Below, in pieces: positions 55,278-64,000 of a DNA stretch of 64,000 nucleotides. How positions within the stretch are numbered: the first letter of the stretch is position 1; every line of letters begins with the position of its first letter. The notes beneath the pieces are model-generated. The model saw nothing but the letters and a program-made list of their open reading frames with translations. It was not told where the DNA came from and made no database searches. The DNA is from Karstenula rhodostoma CBS 690.94 (taxonomy: Eukaryota > Ascomycota > Dothideomycetes > Pleosporales > Didymosphaeriaceae). Where the stretch lies: positions 889,132 through 953,131 of the forward strand of contig MU001503.1 of the NCBI GenBank assembly GCA_010093485.1, read 5' to 3'. Both the position numbers and the translations under genes were made by a program.

Positions 55278-55859
55278 GATGCACTCTTGGACAGTTTTGG
55301 AAGGTCCTACACCAAAGGCCACATTTGCCTCGGCGATGTGTGCTTTTTTTCTTACCACTCCACCCCCGCTCCCCACCATATGTATATGTGAGAGCGCTTT
55401 TTAGCCGCATGCTTCGTTCGCTATCAGTTTTTTGTCCCTCGGCAGGCTCCTGGATGCACTCTTAGACAGGCCAGGAAGGTCCAGCACCGACAACGGCATC
55501 AGCCGCAGTCGTCTCTATTTATGGATCACTCCCAGGCTCCGGTATGGGTAGATGCGGAAAGGCTTTTTAGACATACGGGTGTTTGGTCCCGTCATTTTTA
55601 GTTCTGCTTGCGCAACTCATGATATGTCAGGTAGGAGTTTGAGTGCCTGCTCCAGACACACGGTTTTTCCTCAGTTCTACTTTTAGTGACGTCCTAGATC
55701 GAGGATTTCTGTGGAGAGCGAAAGGGCCGTGTGAGAGGGGCTTGAAGCATCTTCCATCATGCCGGTTTCACGGTATTCCTTTTCCAAGGGGATGCGGACA
55801 TAGAAACGGCGGATTAGGTTTTTTAAAGGCACGAGGTTGAGGAATCCCGAGTCTCACAC

Positions 55860-56175
55860 TCCACGCACATATAACGACCCTCTTCGAGTAATTAGTCGCT
55901 GCCATGGTCCCACAGTACATGGGGTCATCCCTGTGGAGTTTTTTTGGTATACCGCACCACATTTAGGGACTTGGGTGACTTTTAACATCCCGCAACGCAC
56001 CACATCTAAGGTATGGAAGTGTGCTTTTATTACGCCGAAAGCCCAGGGTTTGAGTGGAGTATAGAAAGTGGGGGGAGTAGAGGGTATATACATGTCGATT
56101 GTGGAGCTCCAGCATAGAGACAGCGACTTGTGGTTGGAGATCATGGGGTTGAAGAACCACGAGGCTCACAACCCC
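55860..56175 (-). repeat. Array unit, left-hand (type 1)
   Basis: Four CACAT-ended boxes at 55861-55870, 55909-55920, 55952-55962 and 55991-56005, a TATA run at 56085-56090, and the type-1 upstream element (GTGGAGCTCCAGCAT on the plus strand) just beyond. More diverged than the right-hand units. Confidence 0.6.
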
Positions 56176-58599
56176 GCGCACGCTCGACTTCATATGACCA
56201 AACCCTGGCCGCTTTTTCAAGCTCACAGCTCATGTGTCTGTGGCATGTAGCATACTCTTCGGTGTGTCTTACACGCCACATTGTTTTTTGTTGCGGTAGT
56301 TTTTAAACCGCTGCGCACACCACATTCGGTCAGATGCAAACGCCTTTTAGTGCCCAGAGCGCTCAGGGTTTGTGCGAAGCAGAGGAGATGGATGGAGCGA
56401 GGGGTTTATATGTCGTTCTTTTGGGGATGGGAGCTCCAAACATGGAAAGGATTGACTGTGGTTGAAGATCATGCGGTTGAGTAATCCCGAGTCTTATTTC
56501 CATTGTAGTTTTGAGAGCTGGCGCGGGTTCACTCCACATGAGATTGTTGTTATGAGCTTTTTGGATGGCTTTCTGCACGGCATGGAGCAGTTTTGGGAGG
56601 TTTTTAGTCCTTGCCGCACCACATGAGGTGGTACTGGAGTCTTTTTGGTCACCAGAACGCCGGAATTGTGTGGGGTACAGGAGTGAATTAGACGGGGATT
56701 CGATATATATTGTGACAGTGGAGCGCCGGACACACACGTGTCGGACTTCGACTTTGAATCCCTGAAGTTCAGCAGATCAGGGCCTCACGCCACAGACATT
56801 TGTGTCATCGCTGTGTGATTTCAATCGCTGGCGCGGTCTCACAGCACATGAATGTCCTGATCTTCCGGTTTTCAATATATTGTCCGTTTGCCTTCCACGC
56901 AACATGCCCGAAGTTGTTACCATCTTTAAACCTCCACGTACGCCACATGAGCAACTATTCCAAGATCTTTATAAGAGTCCGAAAGCTCTGAGAATGTGTG
57001 AAAGAAAGAAAGATACATGTAGAATTGTATCCACGTCAATTGTGGGATCCAGAGATGTAGGTAGTAGGACACAGCGATTTGGGAGTCGTGAGTTTTAGCT
57101 AGGAGTCTCACTCCACGAAAATCAAATGCTTGCCTCCGTGTTACTAGTCGTTGCTGCAGTTACAATGCATTAAATCTGATTCTTCGACTTTAGCCCGTCT
57201 TCATGGTTGTGTTCCCATACGCAAAATCCGCCAGATCAGATCGCAAGCTGATTCGCTCCACATAGTTCCGTGCTTCGTTCATTCTTACTCCAAGTTACGC
57301 AGCACATTTTTTCGTCGGATGTGCTTTTAGGTCCCCCAACAGACACACGCCACATATCTGTCCCTGGAGCTGGATTCTAATGAGATTAAAATCCAGAAAG
57401 TCGTGTAACATGCAGAAGGATGCACAATTGGAAGTTCATATACTGCCGATTGTGTATTCGGACATCGACATAGTAGATAAAAACTTCGAAGTCAAAGGAT
57501 CGAAAAGGTAGATTTTGAAGTCTCCCATTCCACACACGCCAGGTACCAATACTTGATTTTTAGCTGCCACCACTCTCCTCCACATATCTGAAAACCAATC
57601 CTTTTTTTGTCCCAGTCCCACAGCATATAAATAATTCTTCCAGCATGTGGCTTCAGTACTCCACAACGCACCACATCGTAGTTCTTGATGTGTATTTTTA
57701 GAGAGCTGACAATCCAAGGAAGTAGCTTGCATTTCTAGTCACCACCGCCCTCCTCCACATTCGAACGGGTGGTGATTCTTTTTAGTCTCGGCTTTACAGT
57801 ACATATGGTTCCCAGCCTGGCGTTTAGTCTTCCAATAGGCATGCACATGATGCGATGCGTTTAGTAATCTTCTAAAACACTTCACAAGTATAGGACAAAG
57901 TGTGAGGAGCAGAAGGGATGCGGGTTTTATGGAACATGAAACATGGAGCTTCGGACATGAGAAAGTGAAGAAGGCTTCTAAGTCATAGTTGCTGGCAATT
58001 TAAGCTTTTGGGCCCCTCGCTCCACGCACATGTATCGGAATGATGTGCGTTTTTAGTCCCTGTTCACAGTACATTACTCGATGGCGAGCTTTTAGTCCTC
58101 CACAACACACCAAACAGCATGTCTTACTCCTGCTTTTTCTGCACACCTCACAAGTACAGGAGGTTGTTTGAGGAGGAAAAGGGACGCGGAGTGAATAATT
58201 TGTACACTTGTTGACAGTGGAGATCCGGACATCGATATAGCAGCCGGTGGGCTCCAAGTCATGTCATCTTAGGCAGATGGGTTTTGAAGTCTCCGGCTCC
58301 ACACACATTTGGTATAACACCATCTTGTTTGAGTCTGGTCTCCAAAGCACATCGGCTTCTAAGGATGGTGTTTTTGGTCCTCCGCCACGCACCGCATGAA
58401 CATCCTCCTCACCAGGTTTTACAGTTGTCGAAACCCCGGACAGTTGTGTGGGTAGCAGAAGCGACGCAGATTGTGAGTTGTATATACACTTCAGGTCAGA
58501 CTGAAGAATAGTTGTGACGACGATGATGCTCAACACGCAGCATCGATAGAGTTTCTCAGATGATTGGAGGAGAAAAAGAAGACGCCGAGCCAGAGCTTC

Positions 58600-58820
58600 A
58601 GTTCAATCAACGTTTTAGTCCCACTGTCGGACCACATAACAAGCCTTGTTGCAAAGTTTTGTCCCCTCACAACGCACCACATAAATATGGTCTTGCTTGG
58701 TTTTAGTGGGGTTGAAGACGCAAAAGATCGTGTGAAGTAGAAGGCCTATGGAAGGAAGATTTTATATACACCTCAGGAGGTCAAGTATAGACTGCTGATG
58801 GTGATGCTCAGCATGCAACA
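58600..58820 (-). repeat. Array unit with two boxes (type 2)
   Basis: Boxes 58611-58637 and 58656-58682 with an 18-nt spacer (58638-58655). The leader contains GTGTGAAGTAGAAGG on the plus strand; TATA run at 58763-58768; the type-2 upstream element GATGGTGATGCTCAGCATG follows at about 58796-58814. Confidence 0.7.
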
Positions 58821-58884
58821 TTGATGGCGCTATTCGGGTAATCGAGGGAGAAAAGGTATGCCAGGCCATGCGGTAGATGCAGAG

Positions 58885-59085
58885 AAAGTTTTCGTCGTCC
58901 AGCTGCACCACATGACGCGGCGCCGACGGTGATTTTAAGTCCTCCACAGGGCACCACATATGGGATAAGCCAAGGTTTTTCTAGAAAGCCTGAGAACCTA
59001 AAAAACTGAGTAGAACGAGGCAGAGAATGAACGAGGACGTTATATGCATCTCTAGCCTAGCGAAGAACAGTGATGATGATATTTT
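58885..59085 (-). repeat. Array unit with two boxes (type 2)
   Basis: Boxes 58888-58913 and 58931-58959 with a 17-nt spacer. Leader with GAGTAGAACGAGGCAGAG; TATAT at 59041; upstream element GTGATGATGATATT. Confidence 0.7.
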
Positions 59086-59129
59086 GTAGATAGGCGTTGC
59101 TAAAAGCAACATCATGGTCAAAACCAGTG

Positions 59130-59337
59130 TCGCATTTTAGTCGTCCTCAAACTTCATCTGTATTGTGTCTTCATACTTTTAATCCCCCACAGTACACCCC
59201 ATTCGTCGTCTCGCGTCTGTGTTTTAAAGAGCCTGAACCCCCAAGAGCTGTGTGGAGTGAAGACAGTGCAGAGCGAGGGGTATATATACTTCTTTAGTCC
59301 GACAAAAGGACAGTGACCATGATGATGCTCATCATGT
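59130..59337 (-). repeat. Array unit with two boxes (type 2)
   Basis: Boxes 59133-59157 and 59175-59202 with a 17-nt spacer. The leader (GAGCCTGAACCCCCAAGAGC, then TGTGTGGAGTGAAGACAG) abuts TATATATA at 59281-59288; the upstream element GACCATGATGATGCTCATC follows. Confidence 0.75.
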
Positions 59338-59399
59338 AATGCGAAGAAGGCAGTTAGTGCTCAGGGTTGAGGAGACGCAGGGCCGTAGTAAAGGGTATG

Positions 59400-59650
59400 T
59401 AGACTTATAGTCCTCCAAAGCAGAACACATAATACACCATCTGCAGGTTTTTGGACATCCAGAGCGCACTACATAACTACAGGAAGCGTGAAGTTTTGGT
59501 CCGCAGCTCACCCCATGAACACCATCTGGATTGTTTTTAGACAGCCCGAAAGCTCGAGGAATTGTGTGGAGTGCAGAAGAGAGACAGACGGCGCTTTAAA
59601 TACTTTTTGGGGCCTGTGGCGGGGTGGTGATGATGCTCACCACCATGCGT
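59400..59650 (-). repeat. Array unit with three boxes (type 2), best preserved
   Basis: Boxes 59403-59430, 59446-59474 and 59493-59516, with spacers of 15 and 18 nt. The leader GCCCGAAAGCTCGAGGAATT, then GTGTGGAGTGCAGAAGAGAG, precedes a TTTAAATA box at 59595-59602; the upstream element GGTGATGATGCTCACC follows. This unit shows the consensus order most clearly. Confidence 0.75.
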
Positions 59651-59660
59651 CGGTTACAGA

Positions 59661-59967
59661 AGCTGTTGTGTCGACATGCATCACATGTTGCAGCGATTGA
59701 GTGAACAACCATGTACCCCAGGGTAACTCAGTTTACGATAGGTACTATGTGGACGTTCTTCACATACACGCCAGACAGACAATTCAGGATTATTCACAGC
59801 CGATGTGTCAAATGTACATGTTGAGTACTTACAAATCCACTCCTACCATCAGATACCCCTGTGCCCTCACCCGAAAACAACCAAGATGCCAACGCCTCCA
59901 CAATGTATACTATACAAAAACGCCATCGCTCCTCCTCATGCACGTCTTCTCCAGCCCGTGAGGGCTC
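59661..59967. other. Flank between array and Atg27 gene
   Basis: 300 bases, AT-richer; no coding feature. Confidence 0.4.
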
Positions 59968-61194
59968 TCATACAGCACTGTAACCACCCCTGCTGCCCGG
60001 ACTTTGGACCACGTTCACAACTTTGCGCCCCAAGTCCTTCACCATGTACGGGATATCGCGAATGGCGTCGCCGTGGGGGAGGAGGTCCCAGCCGCGGGCG
60101 CCATAGCGGTTGTAGTTAAGCCAGGAGCCGAAGATGAGGTATGTTGCGGTGGCGAGGAAGAGGCTGTTGTCTATGTTAGCTCATTGTTTGGTCATCGATA
60201 TAGGCAGGGTAGCTTACATGATGATGAACCACGTGAAGAAACCCCAATGGCTGCCACCGTCGGGTGCAGGCGCATCCTTACACGCATACTTGGTGCGCCA
60301 TTCCAGCCGCAAGGTCTTCACCTTGGCATCCTTGTCGGTCTTCTCGTCCTCGTAACCACAGAAGCGCAGACTCGCATCGCTGTCTTCACATTTGCCCTTT
60401 TCACCCTCTCGTCGACTCAGCTTCTTCTCCTCCTTCTTGTCGCCGTCCTCACCCTTGCCACCACCCTTGCCATCACCCTTGCCATCACCCTTGTCGTCAC
60501 CCTTGTCGTCGCCCTCATCCTTCTTCGGATCCTCAGCATGCTCGTTGTTGTCTTTTTCGGCACCCTCATCGCCCTCACGTTCCCGGTCGCAGACGAAATC
60601 GATGATGGCGCGCTGCTTCACTCCTTCCTTGCTGGAGTCGAAGGGGTGGCGGCCGCCGTGTAACTCTACTTGCACACCTTCTGAGTCTTGCAGAAGCTCA
60701 AACTTGGGGTCGAGGATCGCTTTGGGGCCGTTCTTCATCGTGTATGTACCAGCGATGTCGACGGCCGAGATGGTGTCGTTCTCGTCTCCGTAGATGTCGT
60801 GAAATGTGCGGACGCCGCATACTGGGGAAGATTAGTGTTCTGGTTGTGGGAAAGTCGACAGATGGGTCCAAGGGAAGTTCGAAGGTGGATACGGCAAGCA
60901 CCGATGAGAATTGAAATCGCACGTACCTCTTGCACCATCATGACACCAATTTTTTGGATCCACGCCCTTATCCCGCTTCAGTATATTGCAAACATCCAGC
61001 GTGAAGTTCCAGCGAGCTTCCATATCTTCGCTGACCAGCGAGTCTGTCCAGTGCACCACGCGCGGTCCACCTAGCTTCTCGAAGTTGAAGTGCTGGCCCT
61101 TGGCAAGGATGTCATTGCAGGCAAAAGCTGCTAGCGAGGAGGGCAGGATGGCGGACAAGGCGAGCAAAAGGTGGGATGTCCGCGGAGGATACAT
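59968..61194 (-). CDS. atg27: Autophagy-related protein 27
   Basis: Three exons, complement(59968..60163, 60218..60821, 60927..61194), introns of 54 and 105 bp; 355 residues. A signal peptide (MYPPRTSHLLLALSAILPSS, then LAAFAC) is followed by a Cys-rich mannose-6-phosphate-receptor-like lumenal domain, with KWDLSxL-type start replaced by FNFEKLGG and paired Cys in TLDVCNIL, NWCHD, RVCGV and DFVCDRE. One membrane helix lies near the C-terminus, rebuilt across intron 2 (WFIIILFLATATYLIFGSWL). The tail ends GGYSAV, carrying the C-terminal YSAV-type tyrosine sorting signal known for yeast Atg27. The protein cycles between vacuole, Golgi and Atg9 vesicles. The lumenal domain contains an unusual insertion of Lys/Gly/Asp repeats (about 40 residues). 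Confidence 0.93.
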
Positions 61195-62533
61195 GATGGA
61201 CGTGTGTACAGCGATCGGACCGGCGCCGTGTAAGGGTGGGGGGTGTCGGATGCAACGATTCCAGAAGACGGGGCGTTCGAAGGCCTCGTACCTGCCGGGG
61301 TGACAATAGAGGAAGTTGATCGAAGTCGATGGCTAAAAGCGGACGAGGAAAGGAGGCATACGAGCAGCCAGTCCGACGTTCCAAGAGCTCACGCCGCAGA
61401 AGTACCTCGAAAGGGAAACAAGAAGACGCAGGCCGGGTAAGCGAGCGTGGTAAAGCGCGTGGAAGAGATGGACGTCGTGGGGTGAACAACGTTGACCTTA
61501 CGCCTGCACGCTGCACGAGTAAGCCGTTCACCGGTTCCGTCATCAACGTTCTCGAAGATGCGTGCACGTGGCGCAGGCGCCAAGTCTTGAGCCACACCTG
61601 TCCGGTTCTGGCATAGCCTGGCTCCACGCGACTCGGCCCCACTTGCGCCAACGTCAACGTCAACCGAACGTAGCTGAACTGGCTTCGCATCATCCTGCGT
61701 CCAGCGTCCTCTGGCGATGGACACCTTCGTGCGAGAAACACCACCTATTAGCCTCCACCCTGAGCTCTCCAACGCTACCACACCATCCACCTTCCAAAAA
61801 TATCCCATTACCCCACACCTAGCCTCGCCGGAGATTGCCCACCAACGTCCCTCAGCTCAGATCACCCGTCTATGCCACCCTACCAGCGCATGTCTCACTC
61901 TTCAAATCCTCCGATATGTCAAGCACATCAAAGTTTTCACGGGCTGCATGCATCCGACTGCCGAGGCCTCGAATACCACGTCCCTCGCCTAGGTTCATTT
62001 CCACGGCCCAATTCTCCGATTATCAAACCCCCTACCCAGCTTGCCGCCGGGATGTCACTTGCATGGCTAAAAATACTTGGAAATGCTCCGCGTGGAGATG
62101 TAATGTGGATGTGATATGATACTAACGCTACAAGTCTAAGAAAGAACGCCAAGAAATGCAGGAACCGATGCTATGCTAGGACAAAAAGAGACTCGTGATG
62201 CTAAAGGAATGTGTGTGCCAAAAGAGAGCAGGAAAACAAGACTCCAAAGATGCCGCTGAGAAGCAGAAACCATGCAAATGCGCAGAGCAAAACAGGGAAA
62301 ACAAAGGAGAGCAAAAGAGATTCGTGTGCAATCGTGATCCAGCGCCGAGAAATGCTTCGATCGTAAGATATCATGCTCGAGTCGCGGGACCCATTGTTTT
62401 GTACATTCTAGTGTATCGTGCCATGCTGTTCGTTTGTAGAGGTCGTACCCAGTCGACAGAAAGGAAACATTTTGCGCGCCAGAAATGCATCGAAGACGGA
62501 CCTAGGAAATCAAAGTCGACAAAGAACAGTCGT
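61195..62533. other. Intergenic, 1.3 kb
   Basis: Upstream of Atg27 and downstream of the low-complexity gene. Overlapping open frames on both strands have no domain support. Confidence 0.45.
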
Positions 62534-63103
62534 TTATTTGCCGTTGGCGCCCTTGCCACCCTGCTGTCCAGAGCCGCCGTTGGCAGGCATCGGGTACGGG
62601 AAAGGAGCGTAGGGAAGCTGGTAGGAAGGGTTGGACCCGGAGGAAGCACCGGCAGTAGAGGTGTTGCTGGGAGTGGAGGCGGAAGACATGGTTGCTGGGC
62701 GGGGCTGTGAACGCGCTCTGAGAATTTGAGGTGGTCGGGAGTAGGGGTTGCCGGCTCTACGCGGTGGCTGTGAAGAGCTAGTTCGTGGGGTGCTTCGAGC
62801 GACGAGAGAGCGACCTTGTCGAAGGACGAAGTCTGCTTGTGAGGCTGCTGATGGCGTCTGAGGGTATTGGACGAAGACCAGAGGAGGCGATGGTCTGGGA
62901 TGCGAGGTGATTGGTTGAGGTCCTAGGTCGAGTGGGGGAGGTGCCGATTGAGAGTGTTGTCCAGCAAGAGATTGAGGGGTTTCCGCGGAATGAACGGTGC
63001 TAGTAGCTGTGTATTGCTGAGGGGGAGCTTCTATGACTGTTGGAGTAGCACAATTGGTCTGGGAGTTTGATGGGCTGGGTTTGTTGGAAGAGCTACTGCT
63101 CAT
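62534..63103 (-). CDS. Ser/Pro-rich low-complexity protein
   Basis: Single exon, 189 residues, ATG at 63103. The protein is dominated by Ser, Pro, Gln, Ala and Gly. It has an Arg-rich middle (QGRSLVARSTPRTSSSQPPR) and a Tyr/Pro/Gly C-terminus (YQLPYAPFPYPMPANGGSG). No domain, signal peptide or helix. It is called a gene because the frame is long, and a TATA run and pyrimidine-poor leader lie upstream at about 63300 (GTTATATACACCC read on the plus strand). It could be a transcribed but fast-evolving fungal gene; function unknown. Confidence 0.6.
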   Translation of the reverse strand: MSSSSSNKPSPSNSQTNCATPTVIEAPPQQYTATSTVHSAETPQSLAGQHSQSAPPPLDLGPQPITSHPRPSPPLVFVQYPQTPSAASQADFVLRQGRSLVARSTPRTSSSQPPRRAGNPYSRPPQILRARSQPRPATMSSASTPSNTSTAGASSGSNPSYQLPYAPFPYPMPANGGSGQQGGKGANGK

Positions 63104-64000
63104 AAGCTGGCGGAGCGCGCTGTAAAATTATAGAAGGAATGCAACCAAGGAAAGAGAAGGGAGAAAGTTCCGAGCGTGTGGGCGTCAAGGCGCGGTTGCG
63201 TTTGGACTAAGATTGGCGAGCCGATGAGTTCAAGAGTATTGTGTTGGTATGTACTTGATATTGTCTGATGAGGACTCAAGGTTGATGCTGGACAGATGTT
63301 ATATACACCCGTTCCCTGGAGCGGTCTCTGGAGCGGTCCCCGGTGTCAGGATGAATGTTCCAGATTCCGAGATCACGAATCTGATGACTGGCAGTGGGAC
63401 AAGACTCTGATTCTGAGTAGGTTGCAGTCTTGTGAGCTTCTCCGTCGCGAGTAATCGTGAGATGGGGAGGCTTGGAACCACGTTGTGCAACGATGGAGCG
63501 GACCGTTGTCCTAACAGGGTCTCTTTTTCGGTTTTCGACGAATAACGACGAGGCGCGGAACGATTTCCGATGAATTGGGATGCGGAGATTCCGGTAGTAT
63601 GGATGAAGAACGTGCGAGTATACCTATTTTGAGATTATGACTTTCGGTGTAGGGCTGTTAGGGCCAAAAAGGTCTGTGCGCAAGTGAATCCTGGCTTGCG
63701 GGTAGTTGTGAGCTGCAGACAGACGGCTGTCGTCAGATGCTTGTTTTGAGCCGCATACAAGATGACAAGTTGCTGGCGCAACGATACCTGTGCAGGATCA
63801 AATCCCCCAGTAAGATGATTGCCGCTAATGTACACTTGTAATTGTGATCAGATTCTTTCCAACATGGATGCTCAGCATCTTCGCCAGGCTGGTGTTATAC
63901 GACCTCATCGTGATTCCACGATGTTCCTCCACTGATGATAGTGGAATGAAGAAACGTATTTGTCGTGATTGTGGTCAGCATATCAAATCGGCATCGCGAT
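63104..64000. other. Right-hand edge, promoter of the low-complexity gene
   Basis: No gene supportable to the window end. Contains a short tandem pair GGAGCGGTCTCT/GGAGCGGTCCCC at about 63318-63341. Confidence 0.45.

Larger units (their letters stand above)
55278..59660 (-). repeat. Array of about a dozen diverged modular units with spaced ~27-nt boxes
   Basis: The conserved features read best on the minus strand. Each unit has, in order: an upstream element (two types, see below); a TATA-like box; a leader with CACTCCACACA-like sequence ending in CTAAAAAC or similar; then two to four boxes. A box begins ATGTGGTG, has about 9 variable bases, and ends GGACTAAAAC. Boxes are separated by unique spacers of about 13-18 nt, giving a period near 43 nt. 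Clear boxes (plus coordinates): 57781-57804, 58049-58074, 58611-58637, 58656-58682, 58888-58913, 58931-58959, 59133-59157, 59175-59202, 59403-59430, 59446-59474, 59493-59516. TATA-like boxes: 56085, 56405, 56703, 57438, 58481, 58763, 59041, 59281, 59595. The left end (55278-55860) is more degraded. Confidence 0.75.

Noticed and set aside
55854..56144. Several minus-strand open frames in the array starting ATG TGG TGC
   Set aside because: They arise because each box starts with ATGTGGTG; frames are not preserved between units, so translation is unlikely.
55278..59660. CRISPR array
   Set aside because: Boxes are diverged, spacers are too short (13-18 nt), units carry their own TATA boxes, no cas genes exist and the host is a eukaryote.
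55278..59660. Box C/D snoRNA cluster (GTGATGATG resembling box C)
   Set aside because: No consistent CTGA box D or terminal stems at the expected distances.

Overview
The window is nuclear DNA of a filamentous ascomycete (Pezizomycotina), most likely a Dothideomycete. The evidence is the short spliceosomal introns (about 44-110 bp, one of 211 bp, with GTRNGT donors and CTAAC/CTGAC-like branch sites), moderate GC, genes on both strands without operons, and near-textbook fungal orthologues: calcineurin B, AP-1 beta, EMC4, Atg27, a PDR-class ABC transporter and LTA4 hydrolase. Class-level placement is an inference. I built exon structures by hand from frame, donor, branch and acceptor; where the protein family is recognised, the joins restore the expected sequence.

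Layout. 1-8.5 kb: 3' end of a thioredoxin-domain membrane protein, a disordered protein, and two divergently transcribed small four-helix membrane proteins. 8.5-12.4 kb: a 1270-residue mitochondrial-type protein of unknown function. 12.6 kb: an intron-containing tRNA-Gln(CTG). 13.3-21 kb: a Ure2p-like GST, LTA4 hydrolase with two plausible starts, a LysM protein and a basic nuclear-type protein. 22-24.9 kb: a secreted metzincin-like protease and a lone O-methyltransferase, with a 71-nt foldback between their 3' ends. 25.4-33.5 kb: calcineurin B, a small fungal protein, an isoamyl-acetate-type esterase, an amino-acid permease and a secreted protein of unknown family. 34.5-43.5 kb: a small acidic protein, a PDR transporter and an LCCL-domain membrane protein. 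48-54.7 kb: a kinase-like protein, EMC4, AP-1 beta and a membrane protein. 60-63.1 kb: Atg27 and a low-complexity protein.

Two intervals stand out. At 44.2-47.5 kb the minus strand carries decayed coding sequence interrupted by stops, many at sites that would be CAG/CAA, TGG or CGA codons. This looks like repeat-induced point mutation (RIP) or neutral decay. At 55.3-59.66 kb there is a 4.4-kb array of about a dozen diverged units. On the minus strand each unit has a conserved upstream element, a TATA-like box, a conserved leader, and then two to four copies of a ~27-nt box separated by unique 13-18-nt spacers. No known element I can name explains this array; it is the strongest candidate for something undescribed.

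Several genes share a cell-biological theme (secretory and endomembrane traffic: EMC4, AP-1 beta, Atg27, thioredoxin-domain protein), but they are scattered and nothing suggests a functional cluster. The O-methyltransferase has no biosynthetic neighbours in the window.
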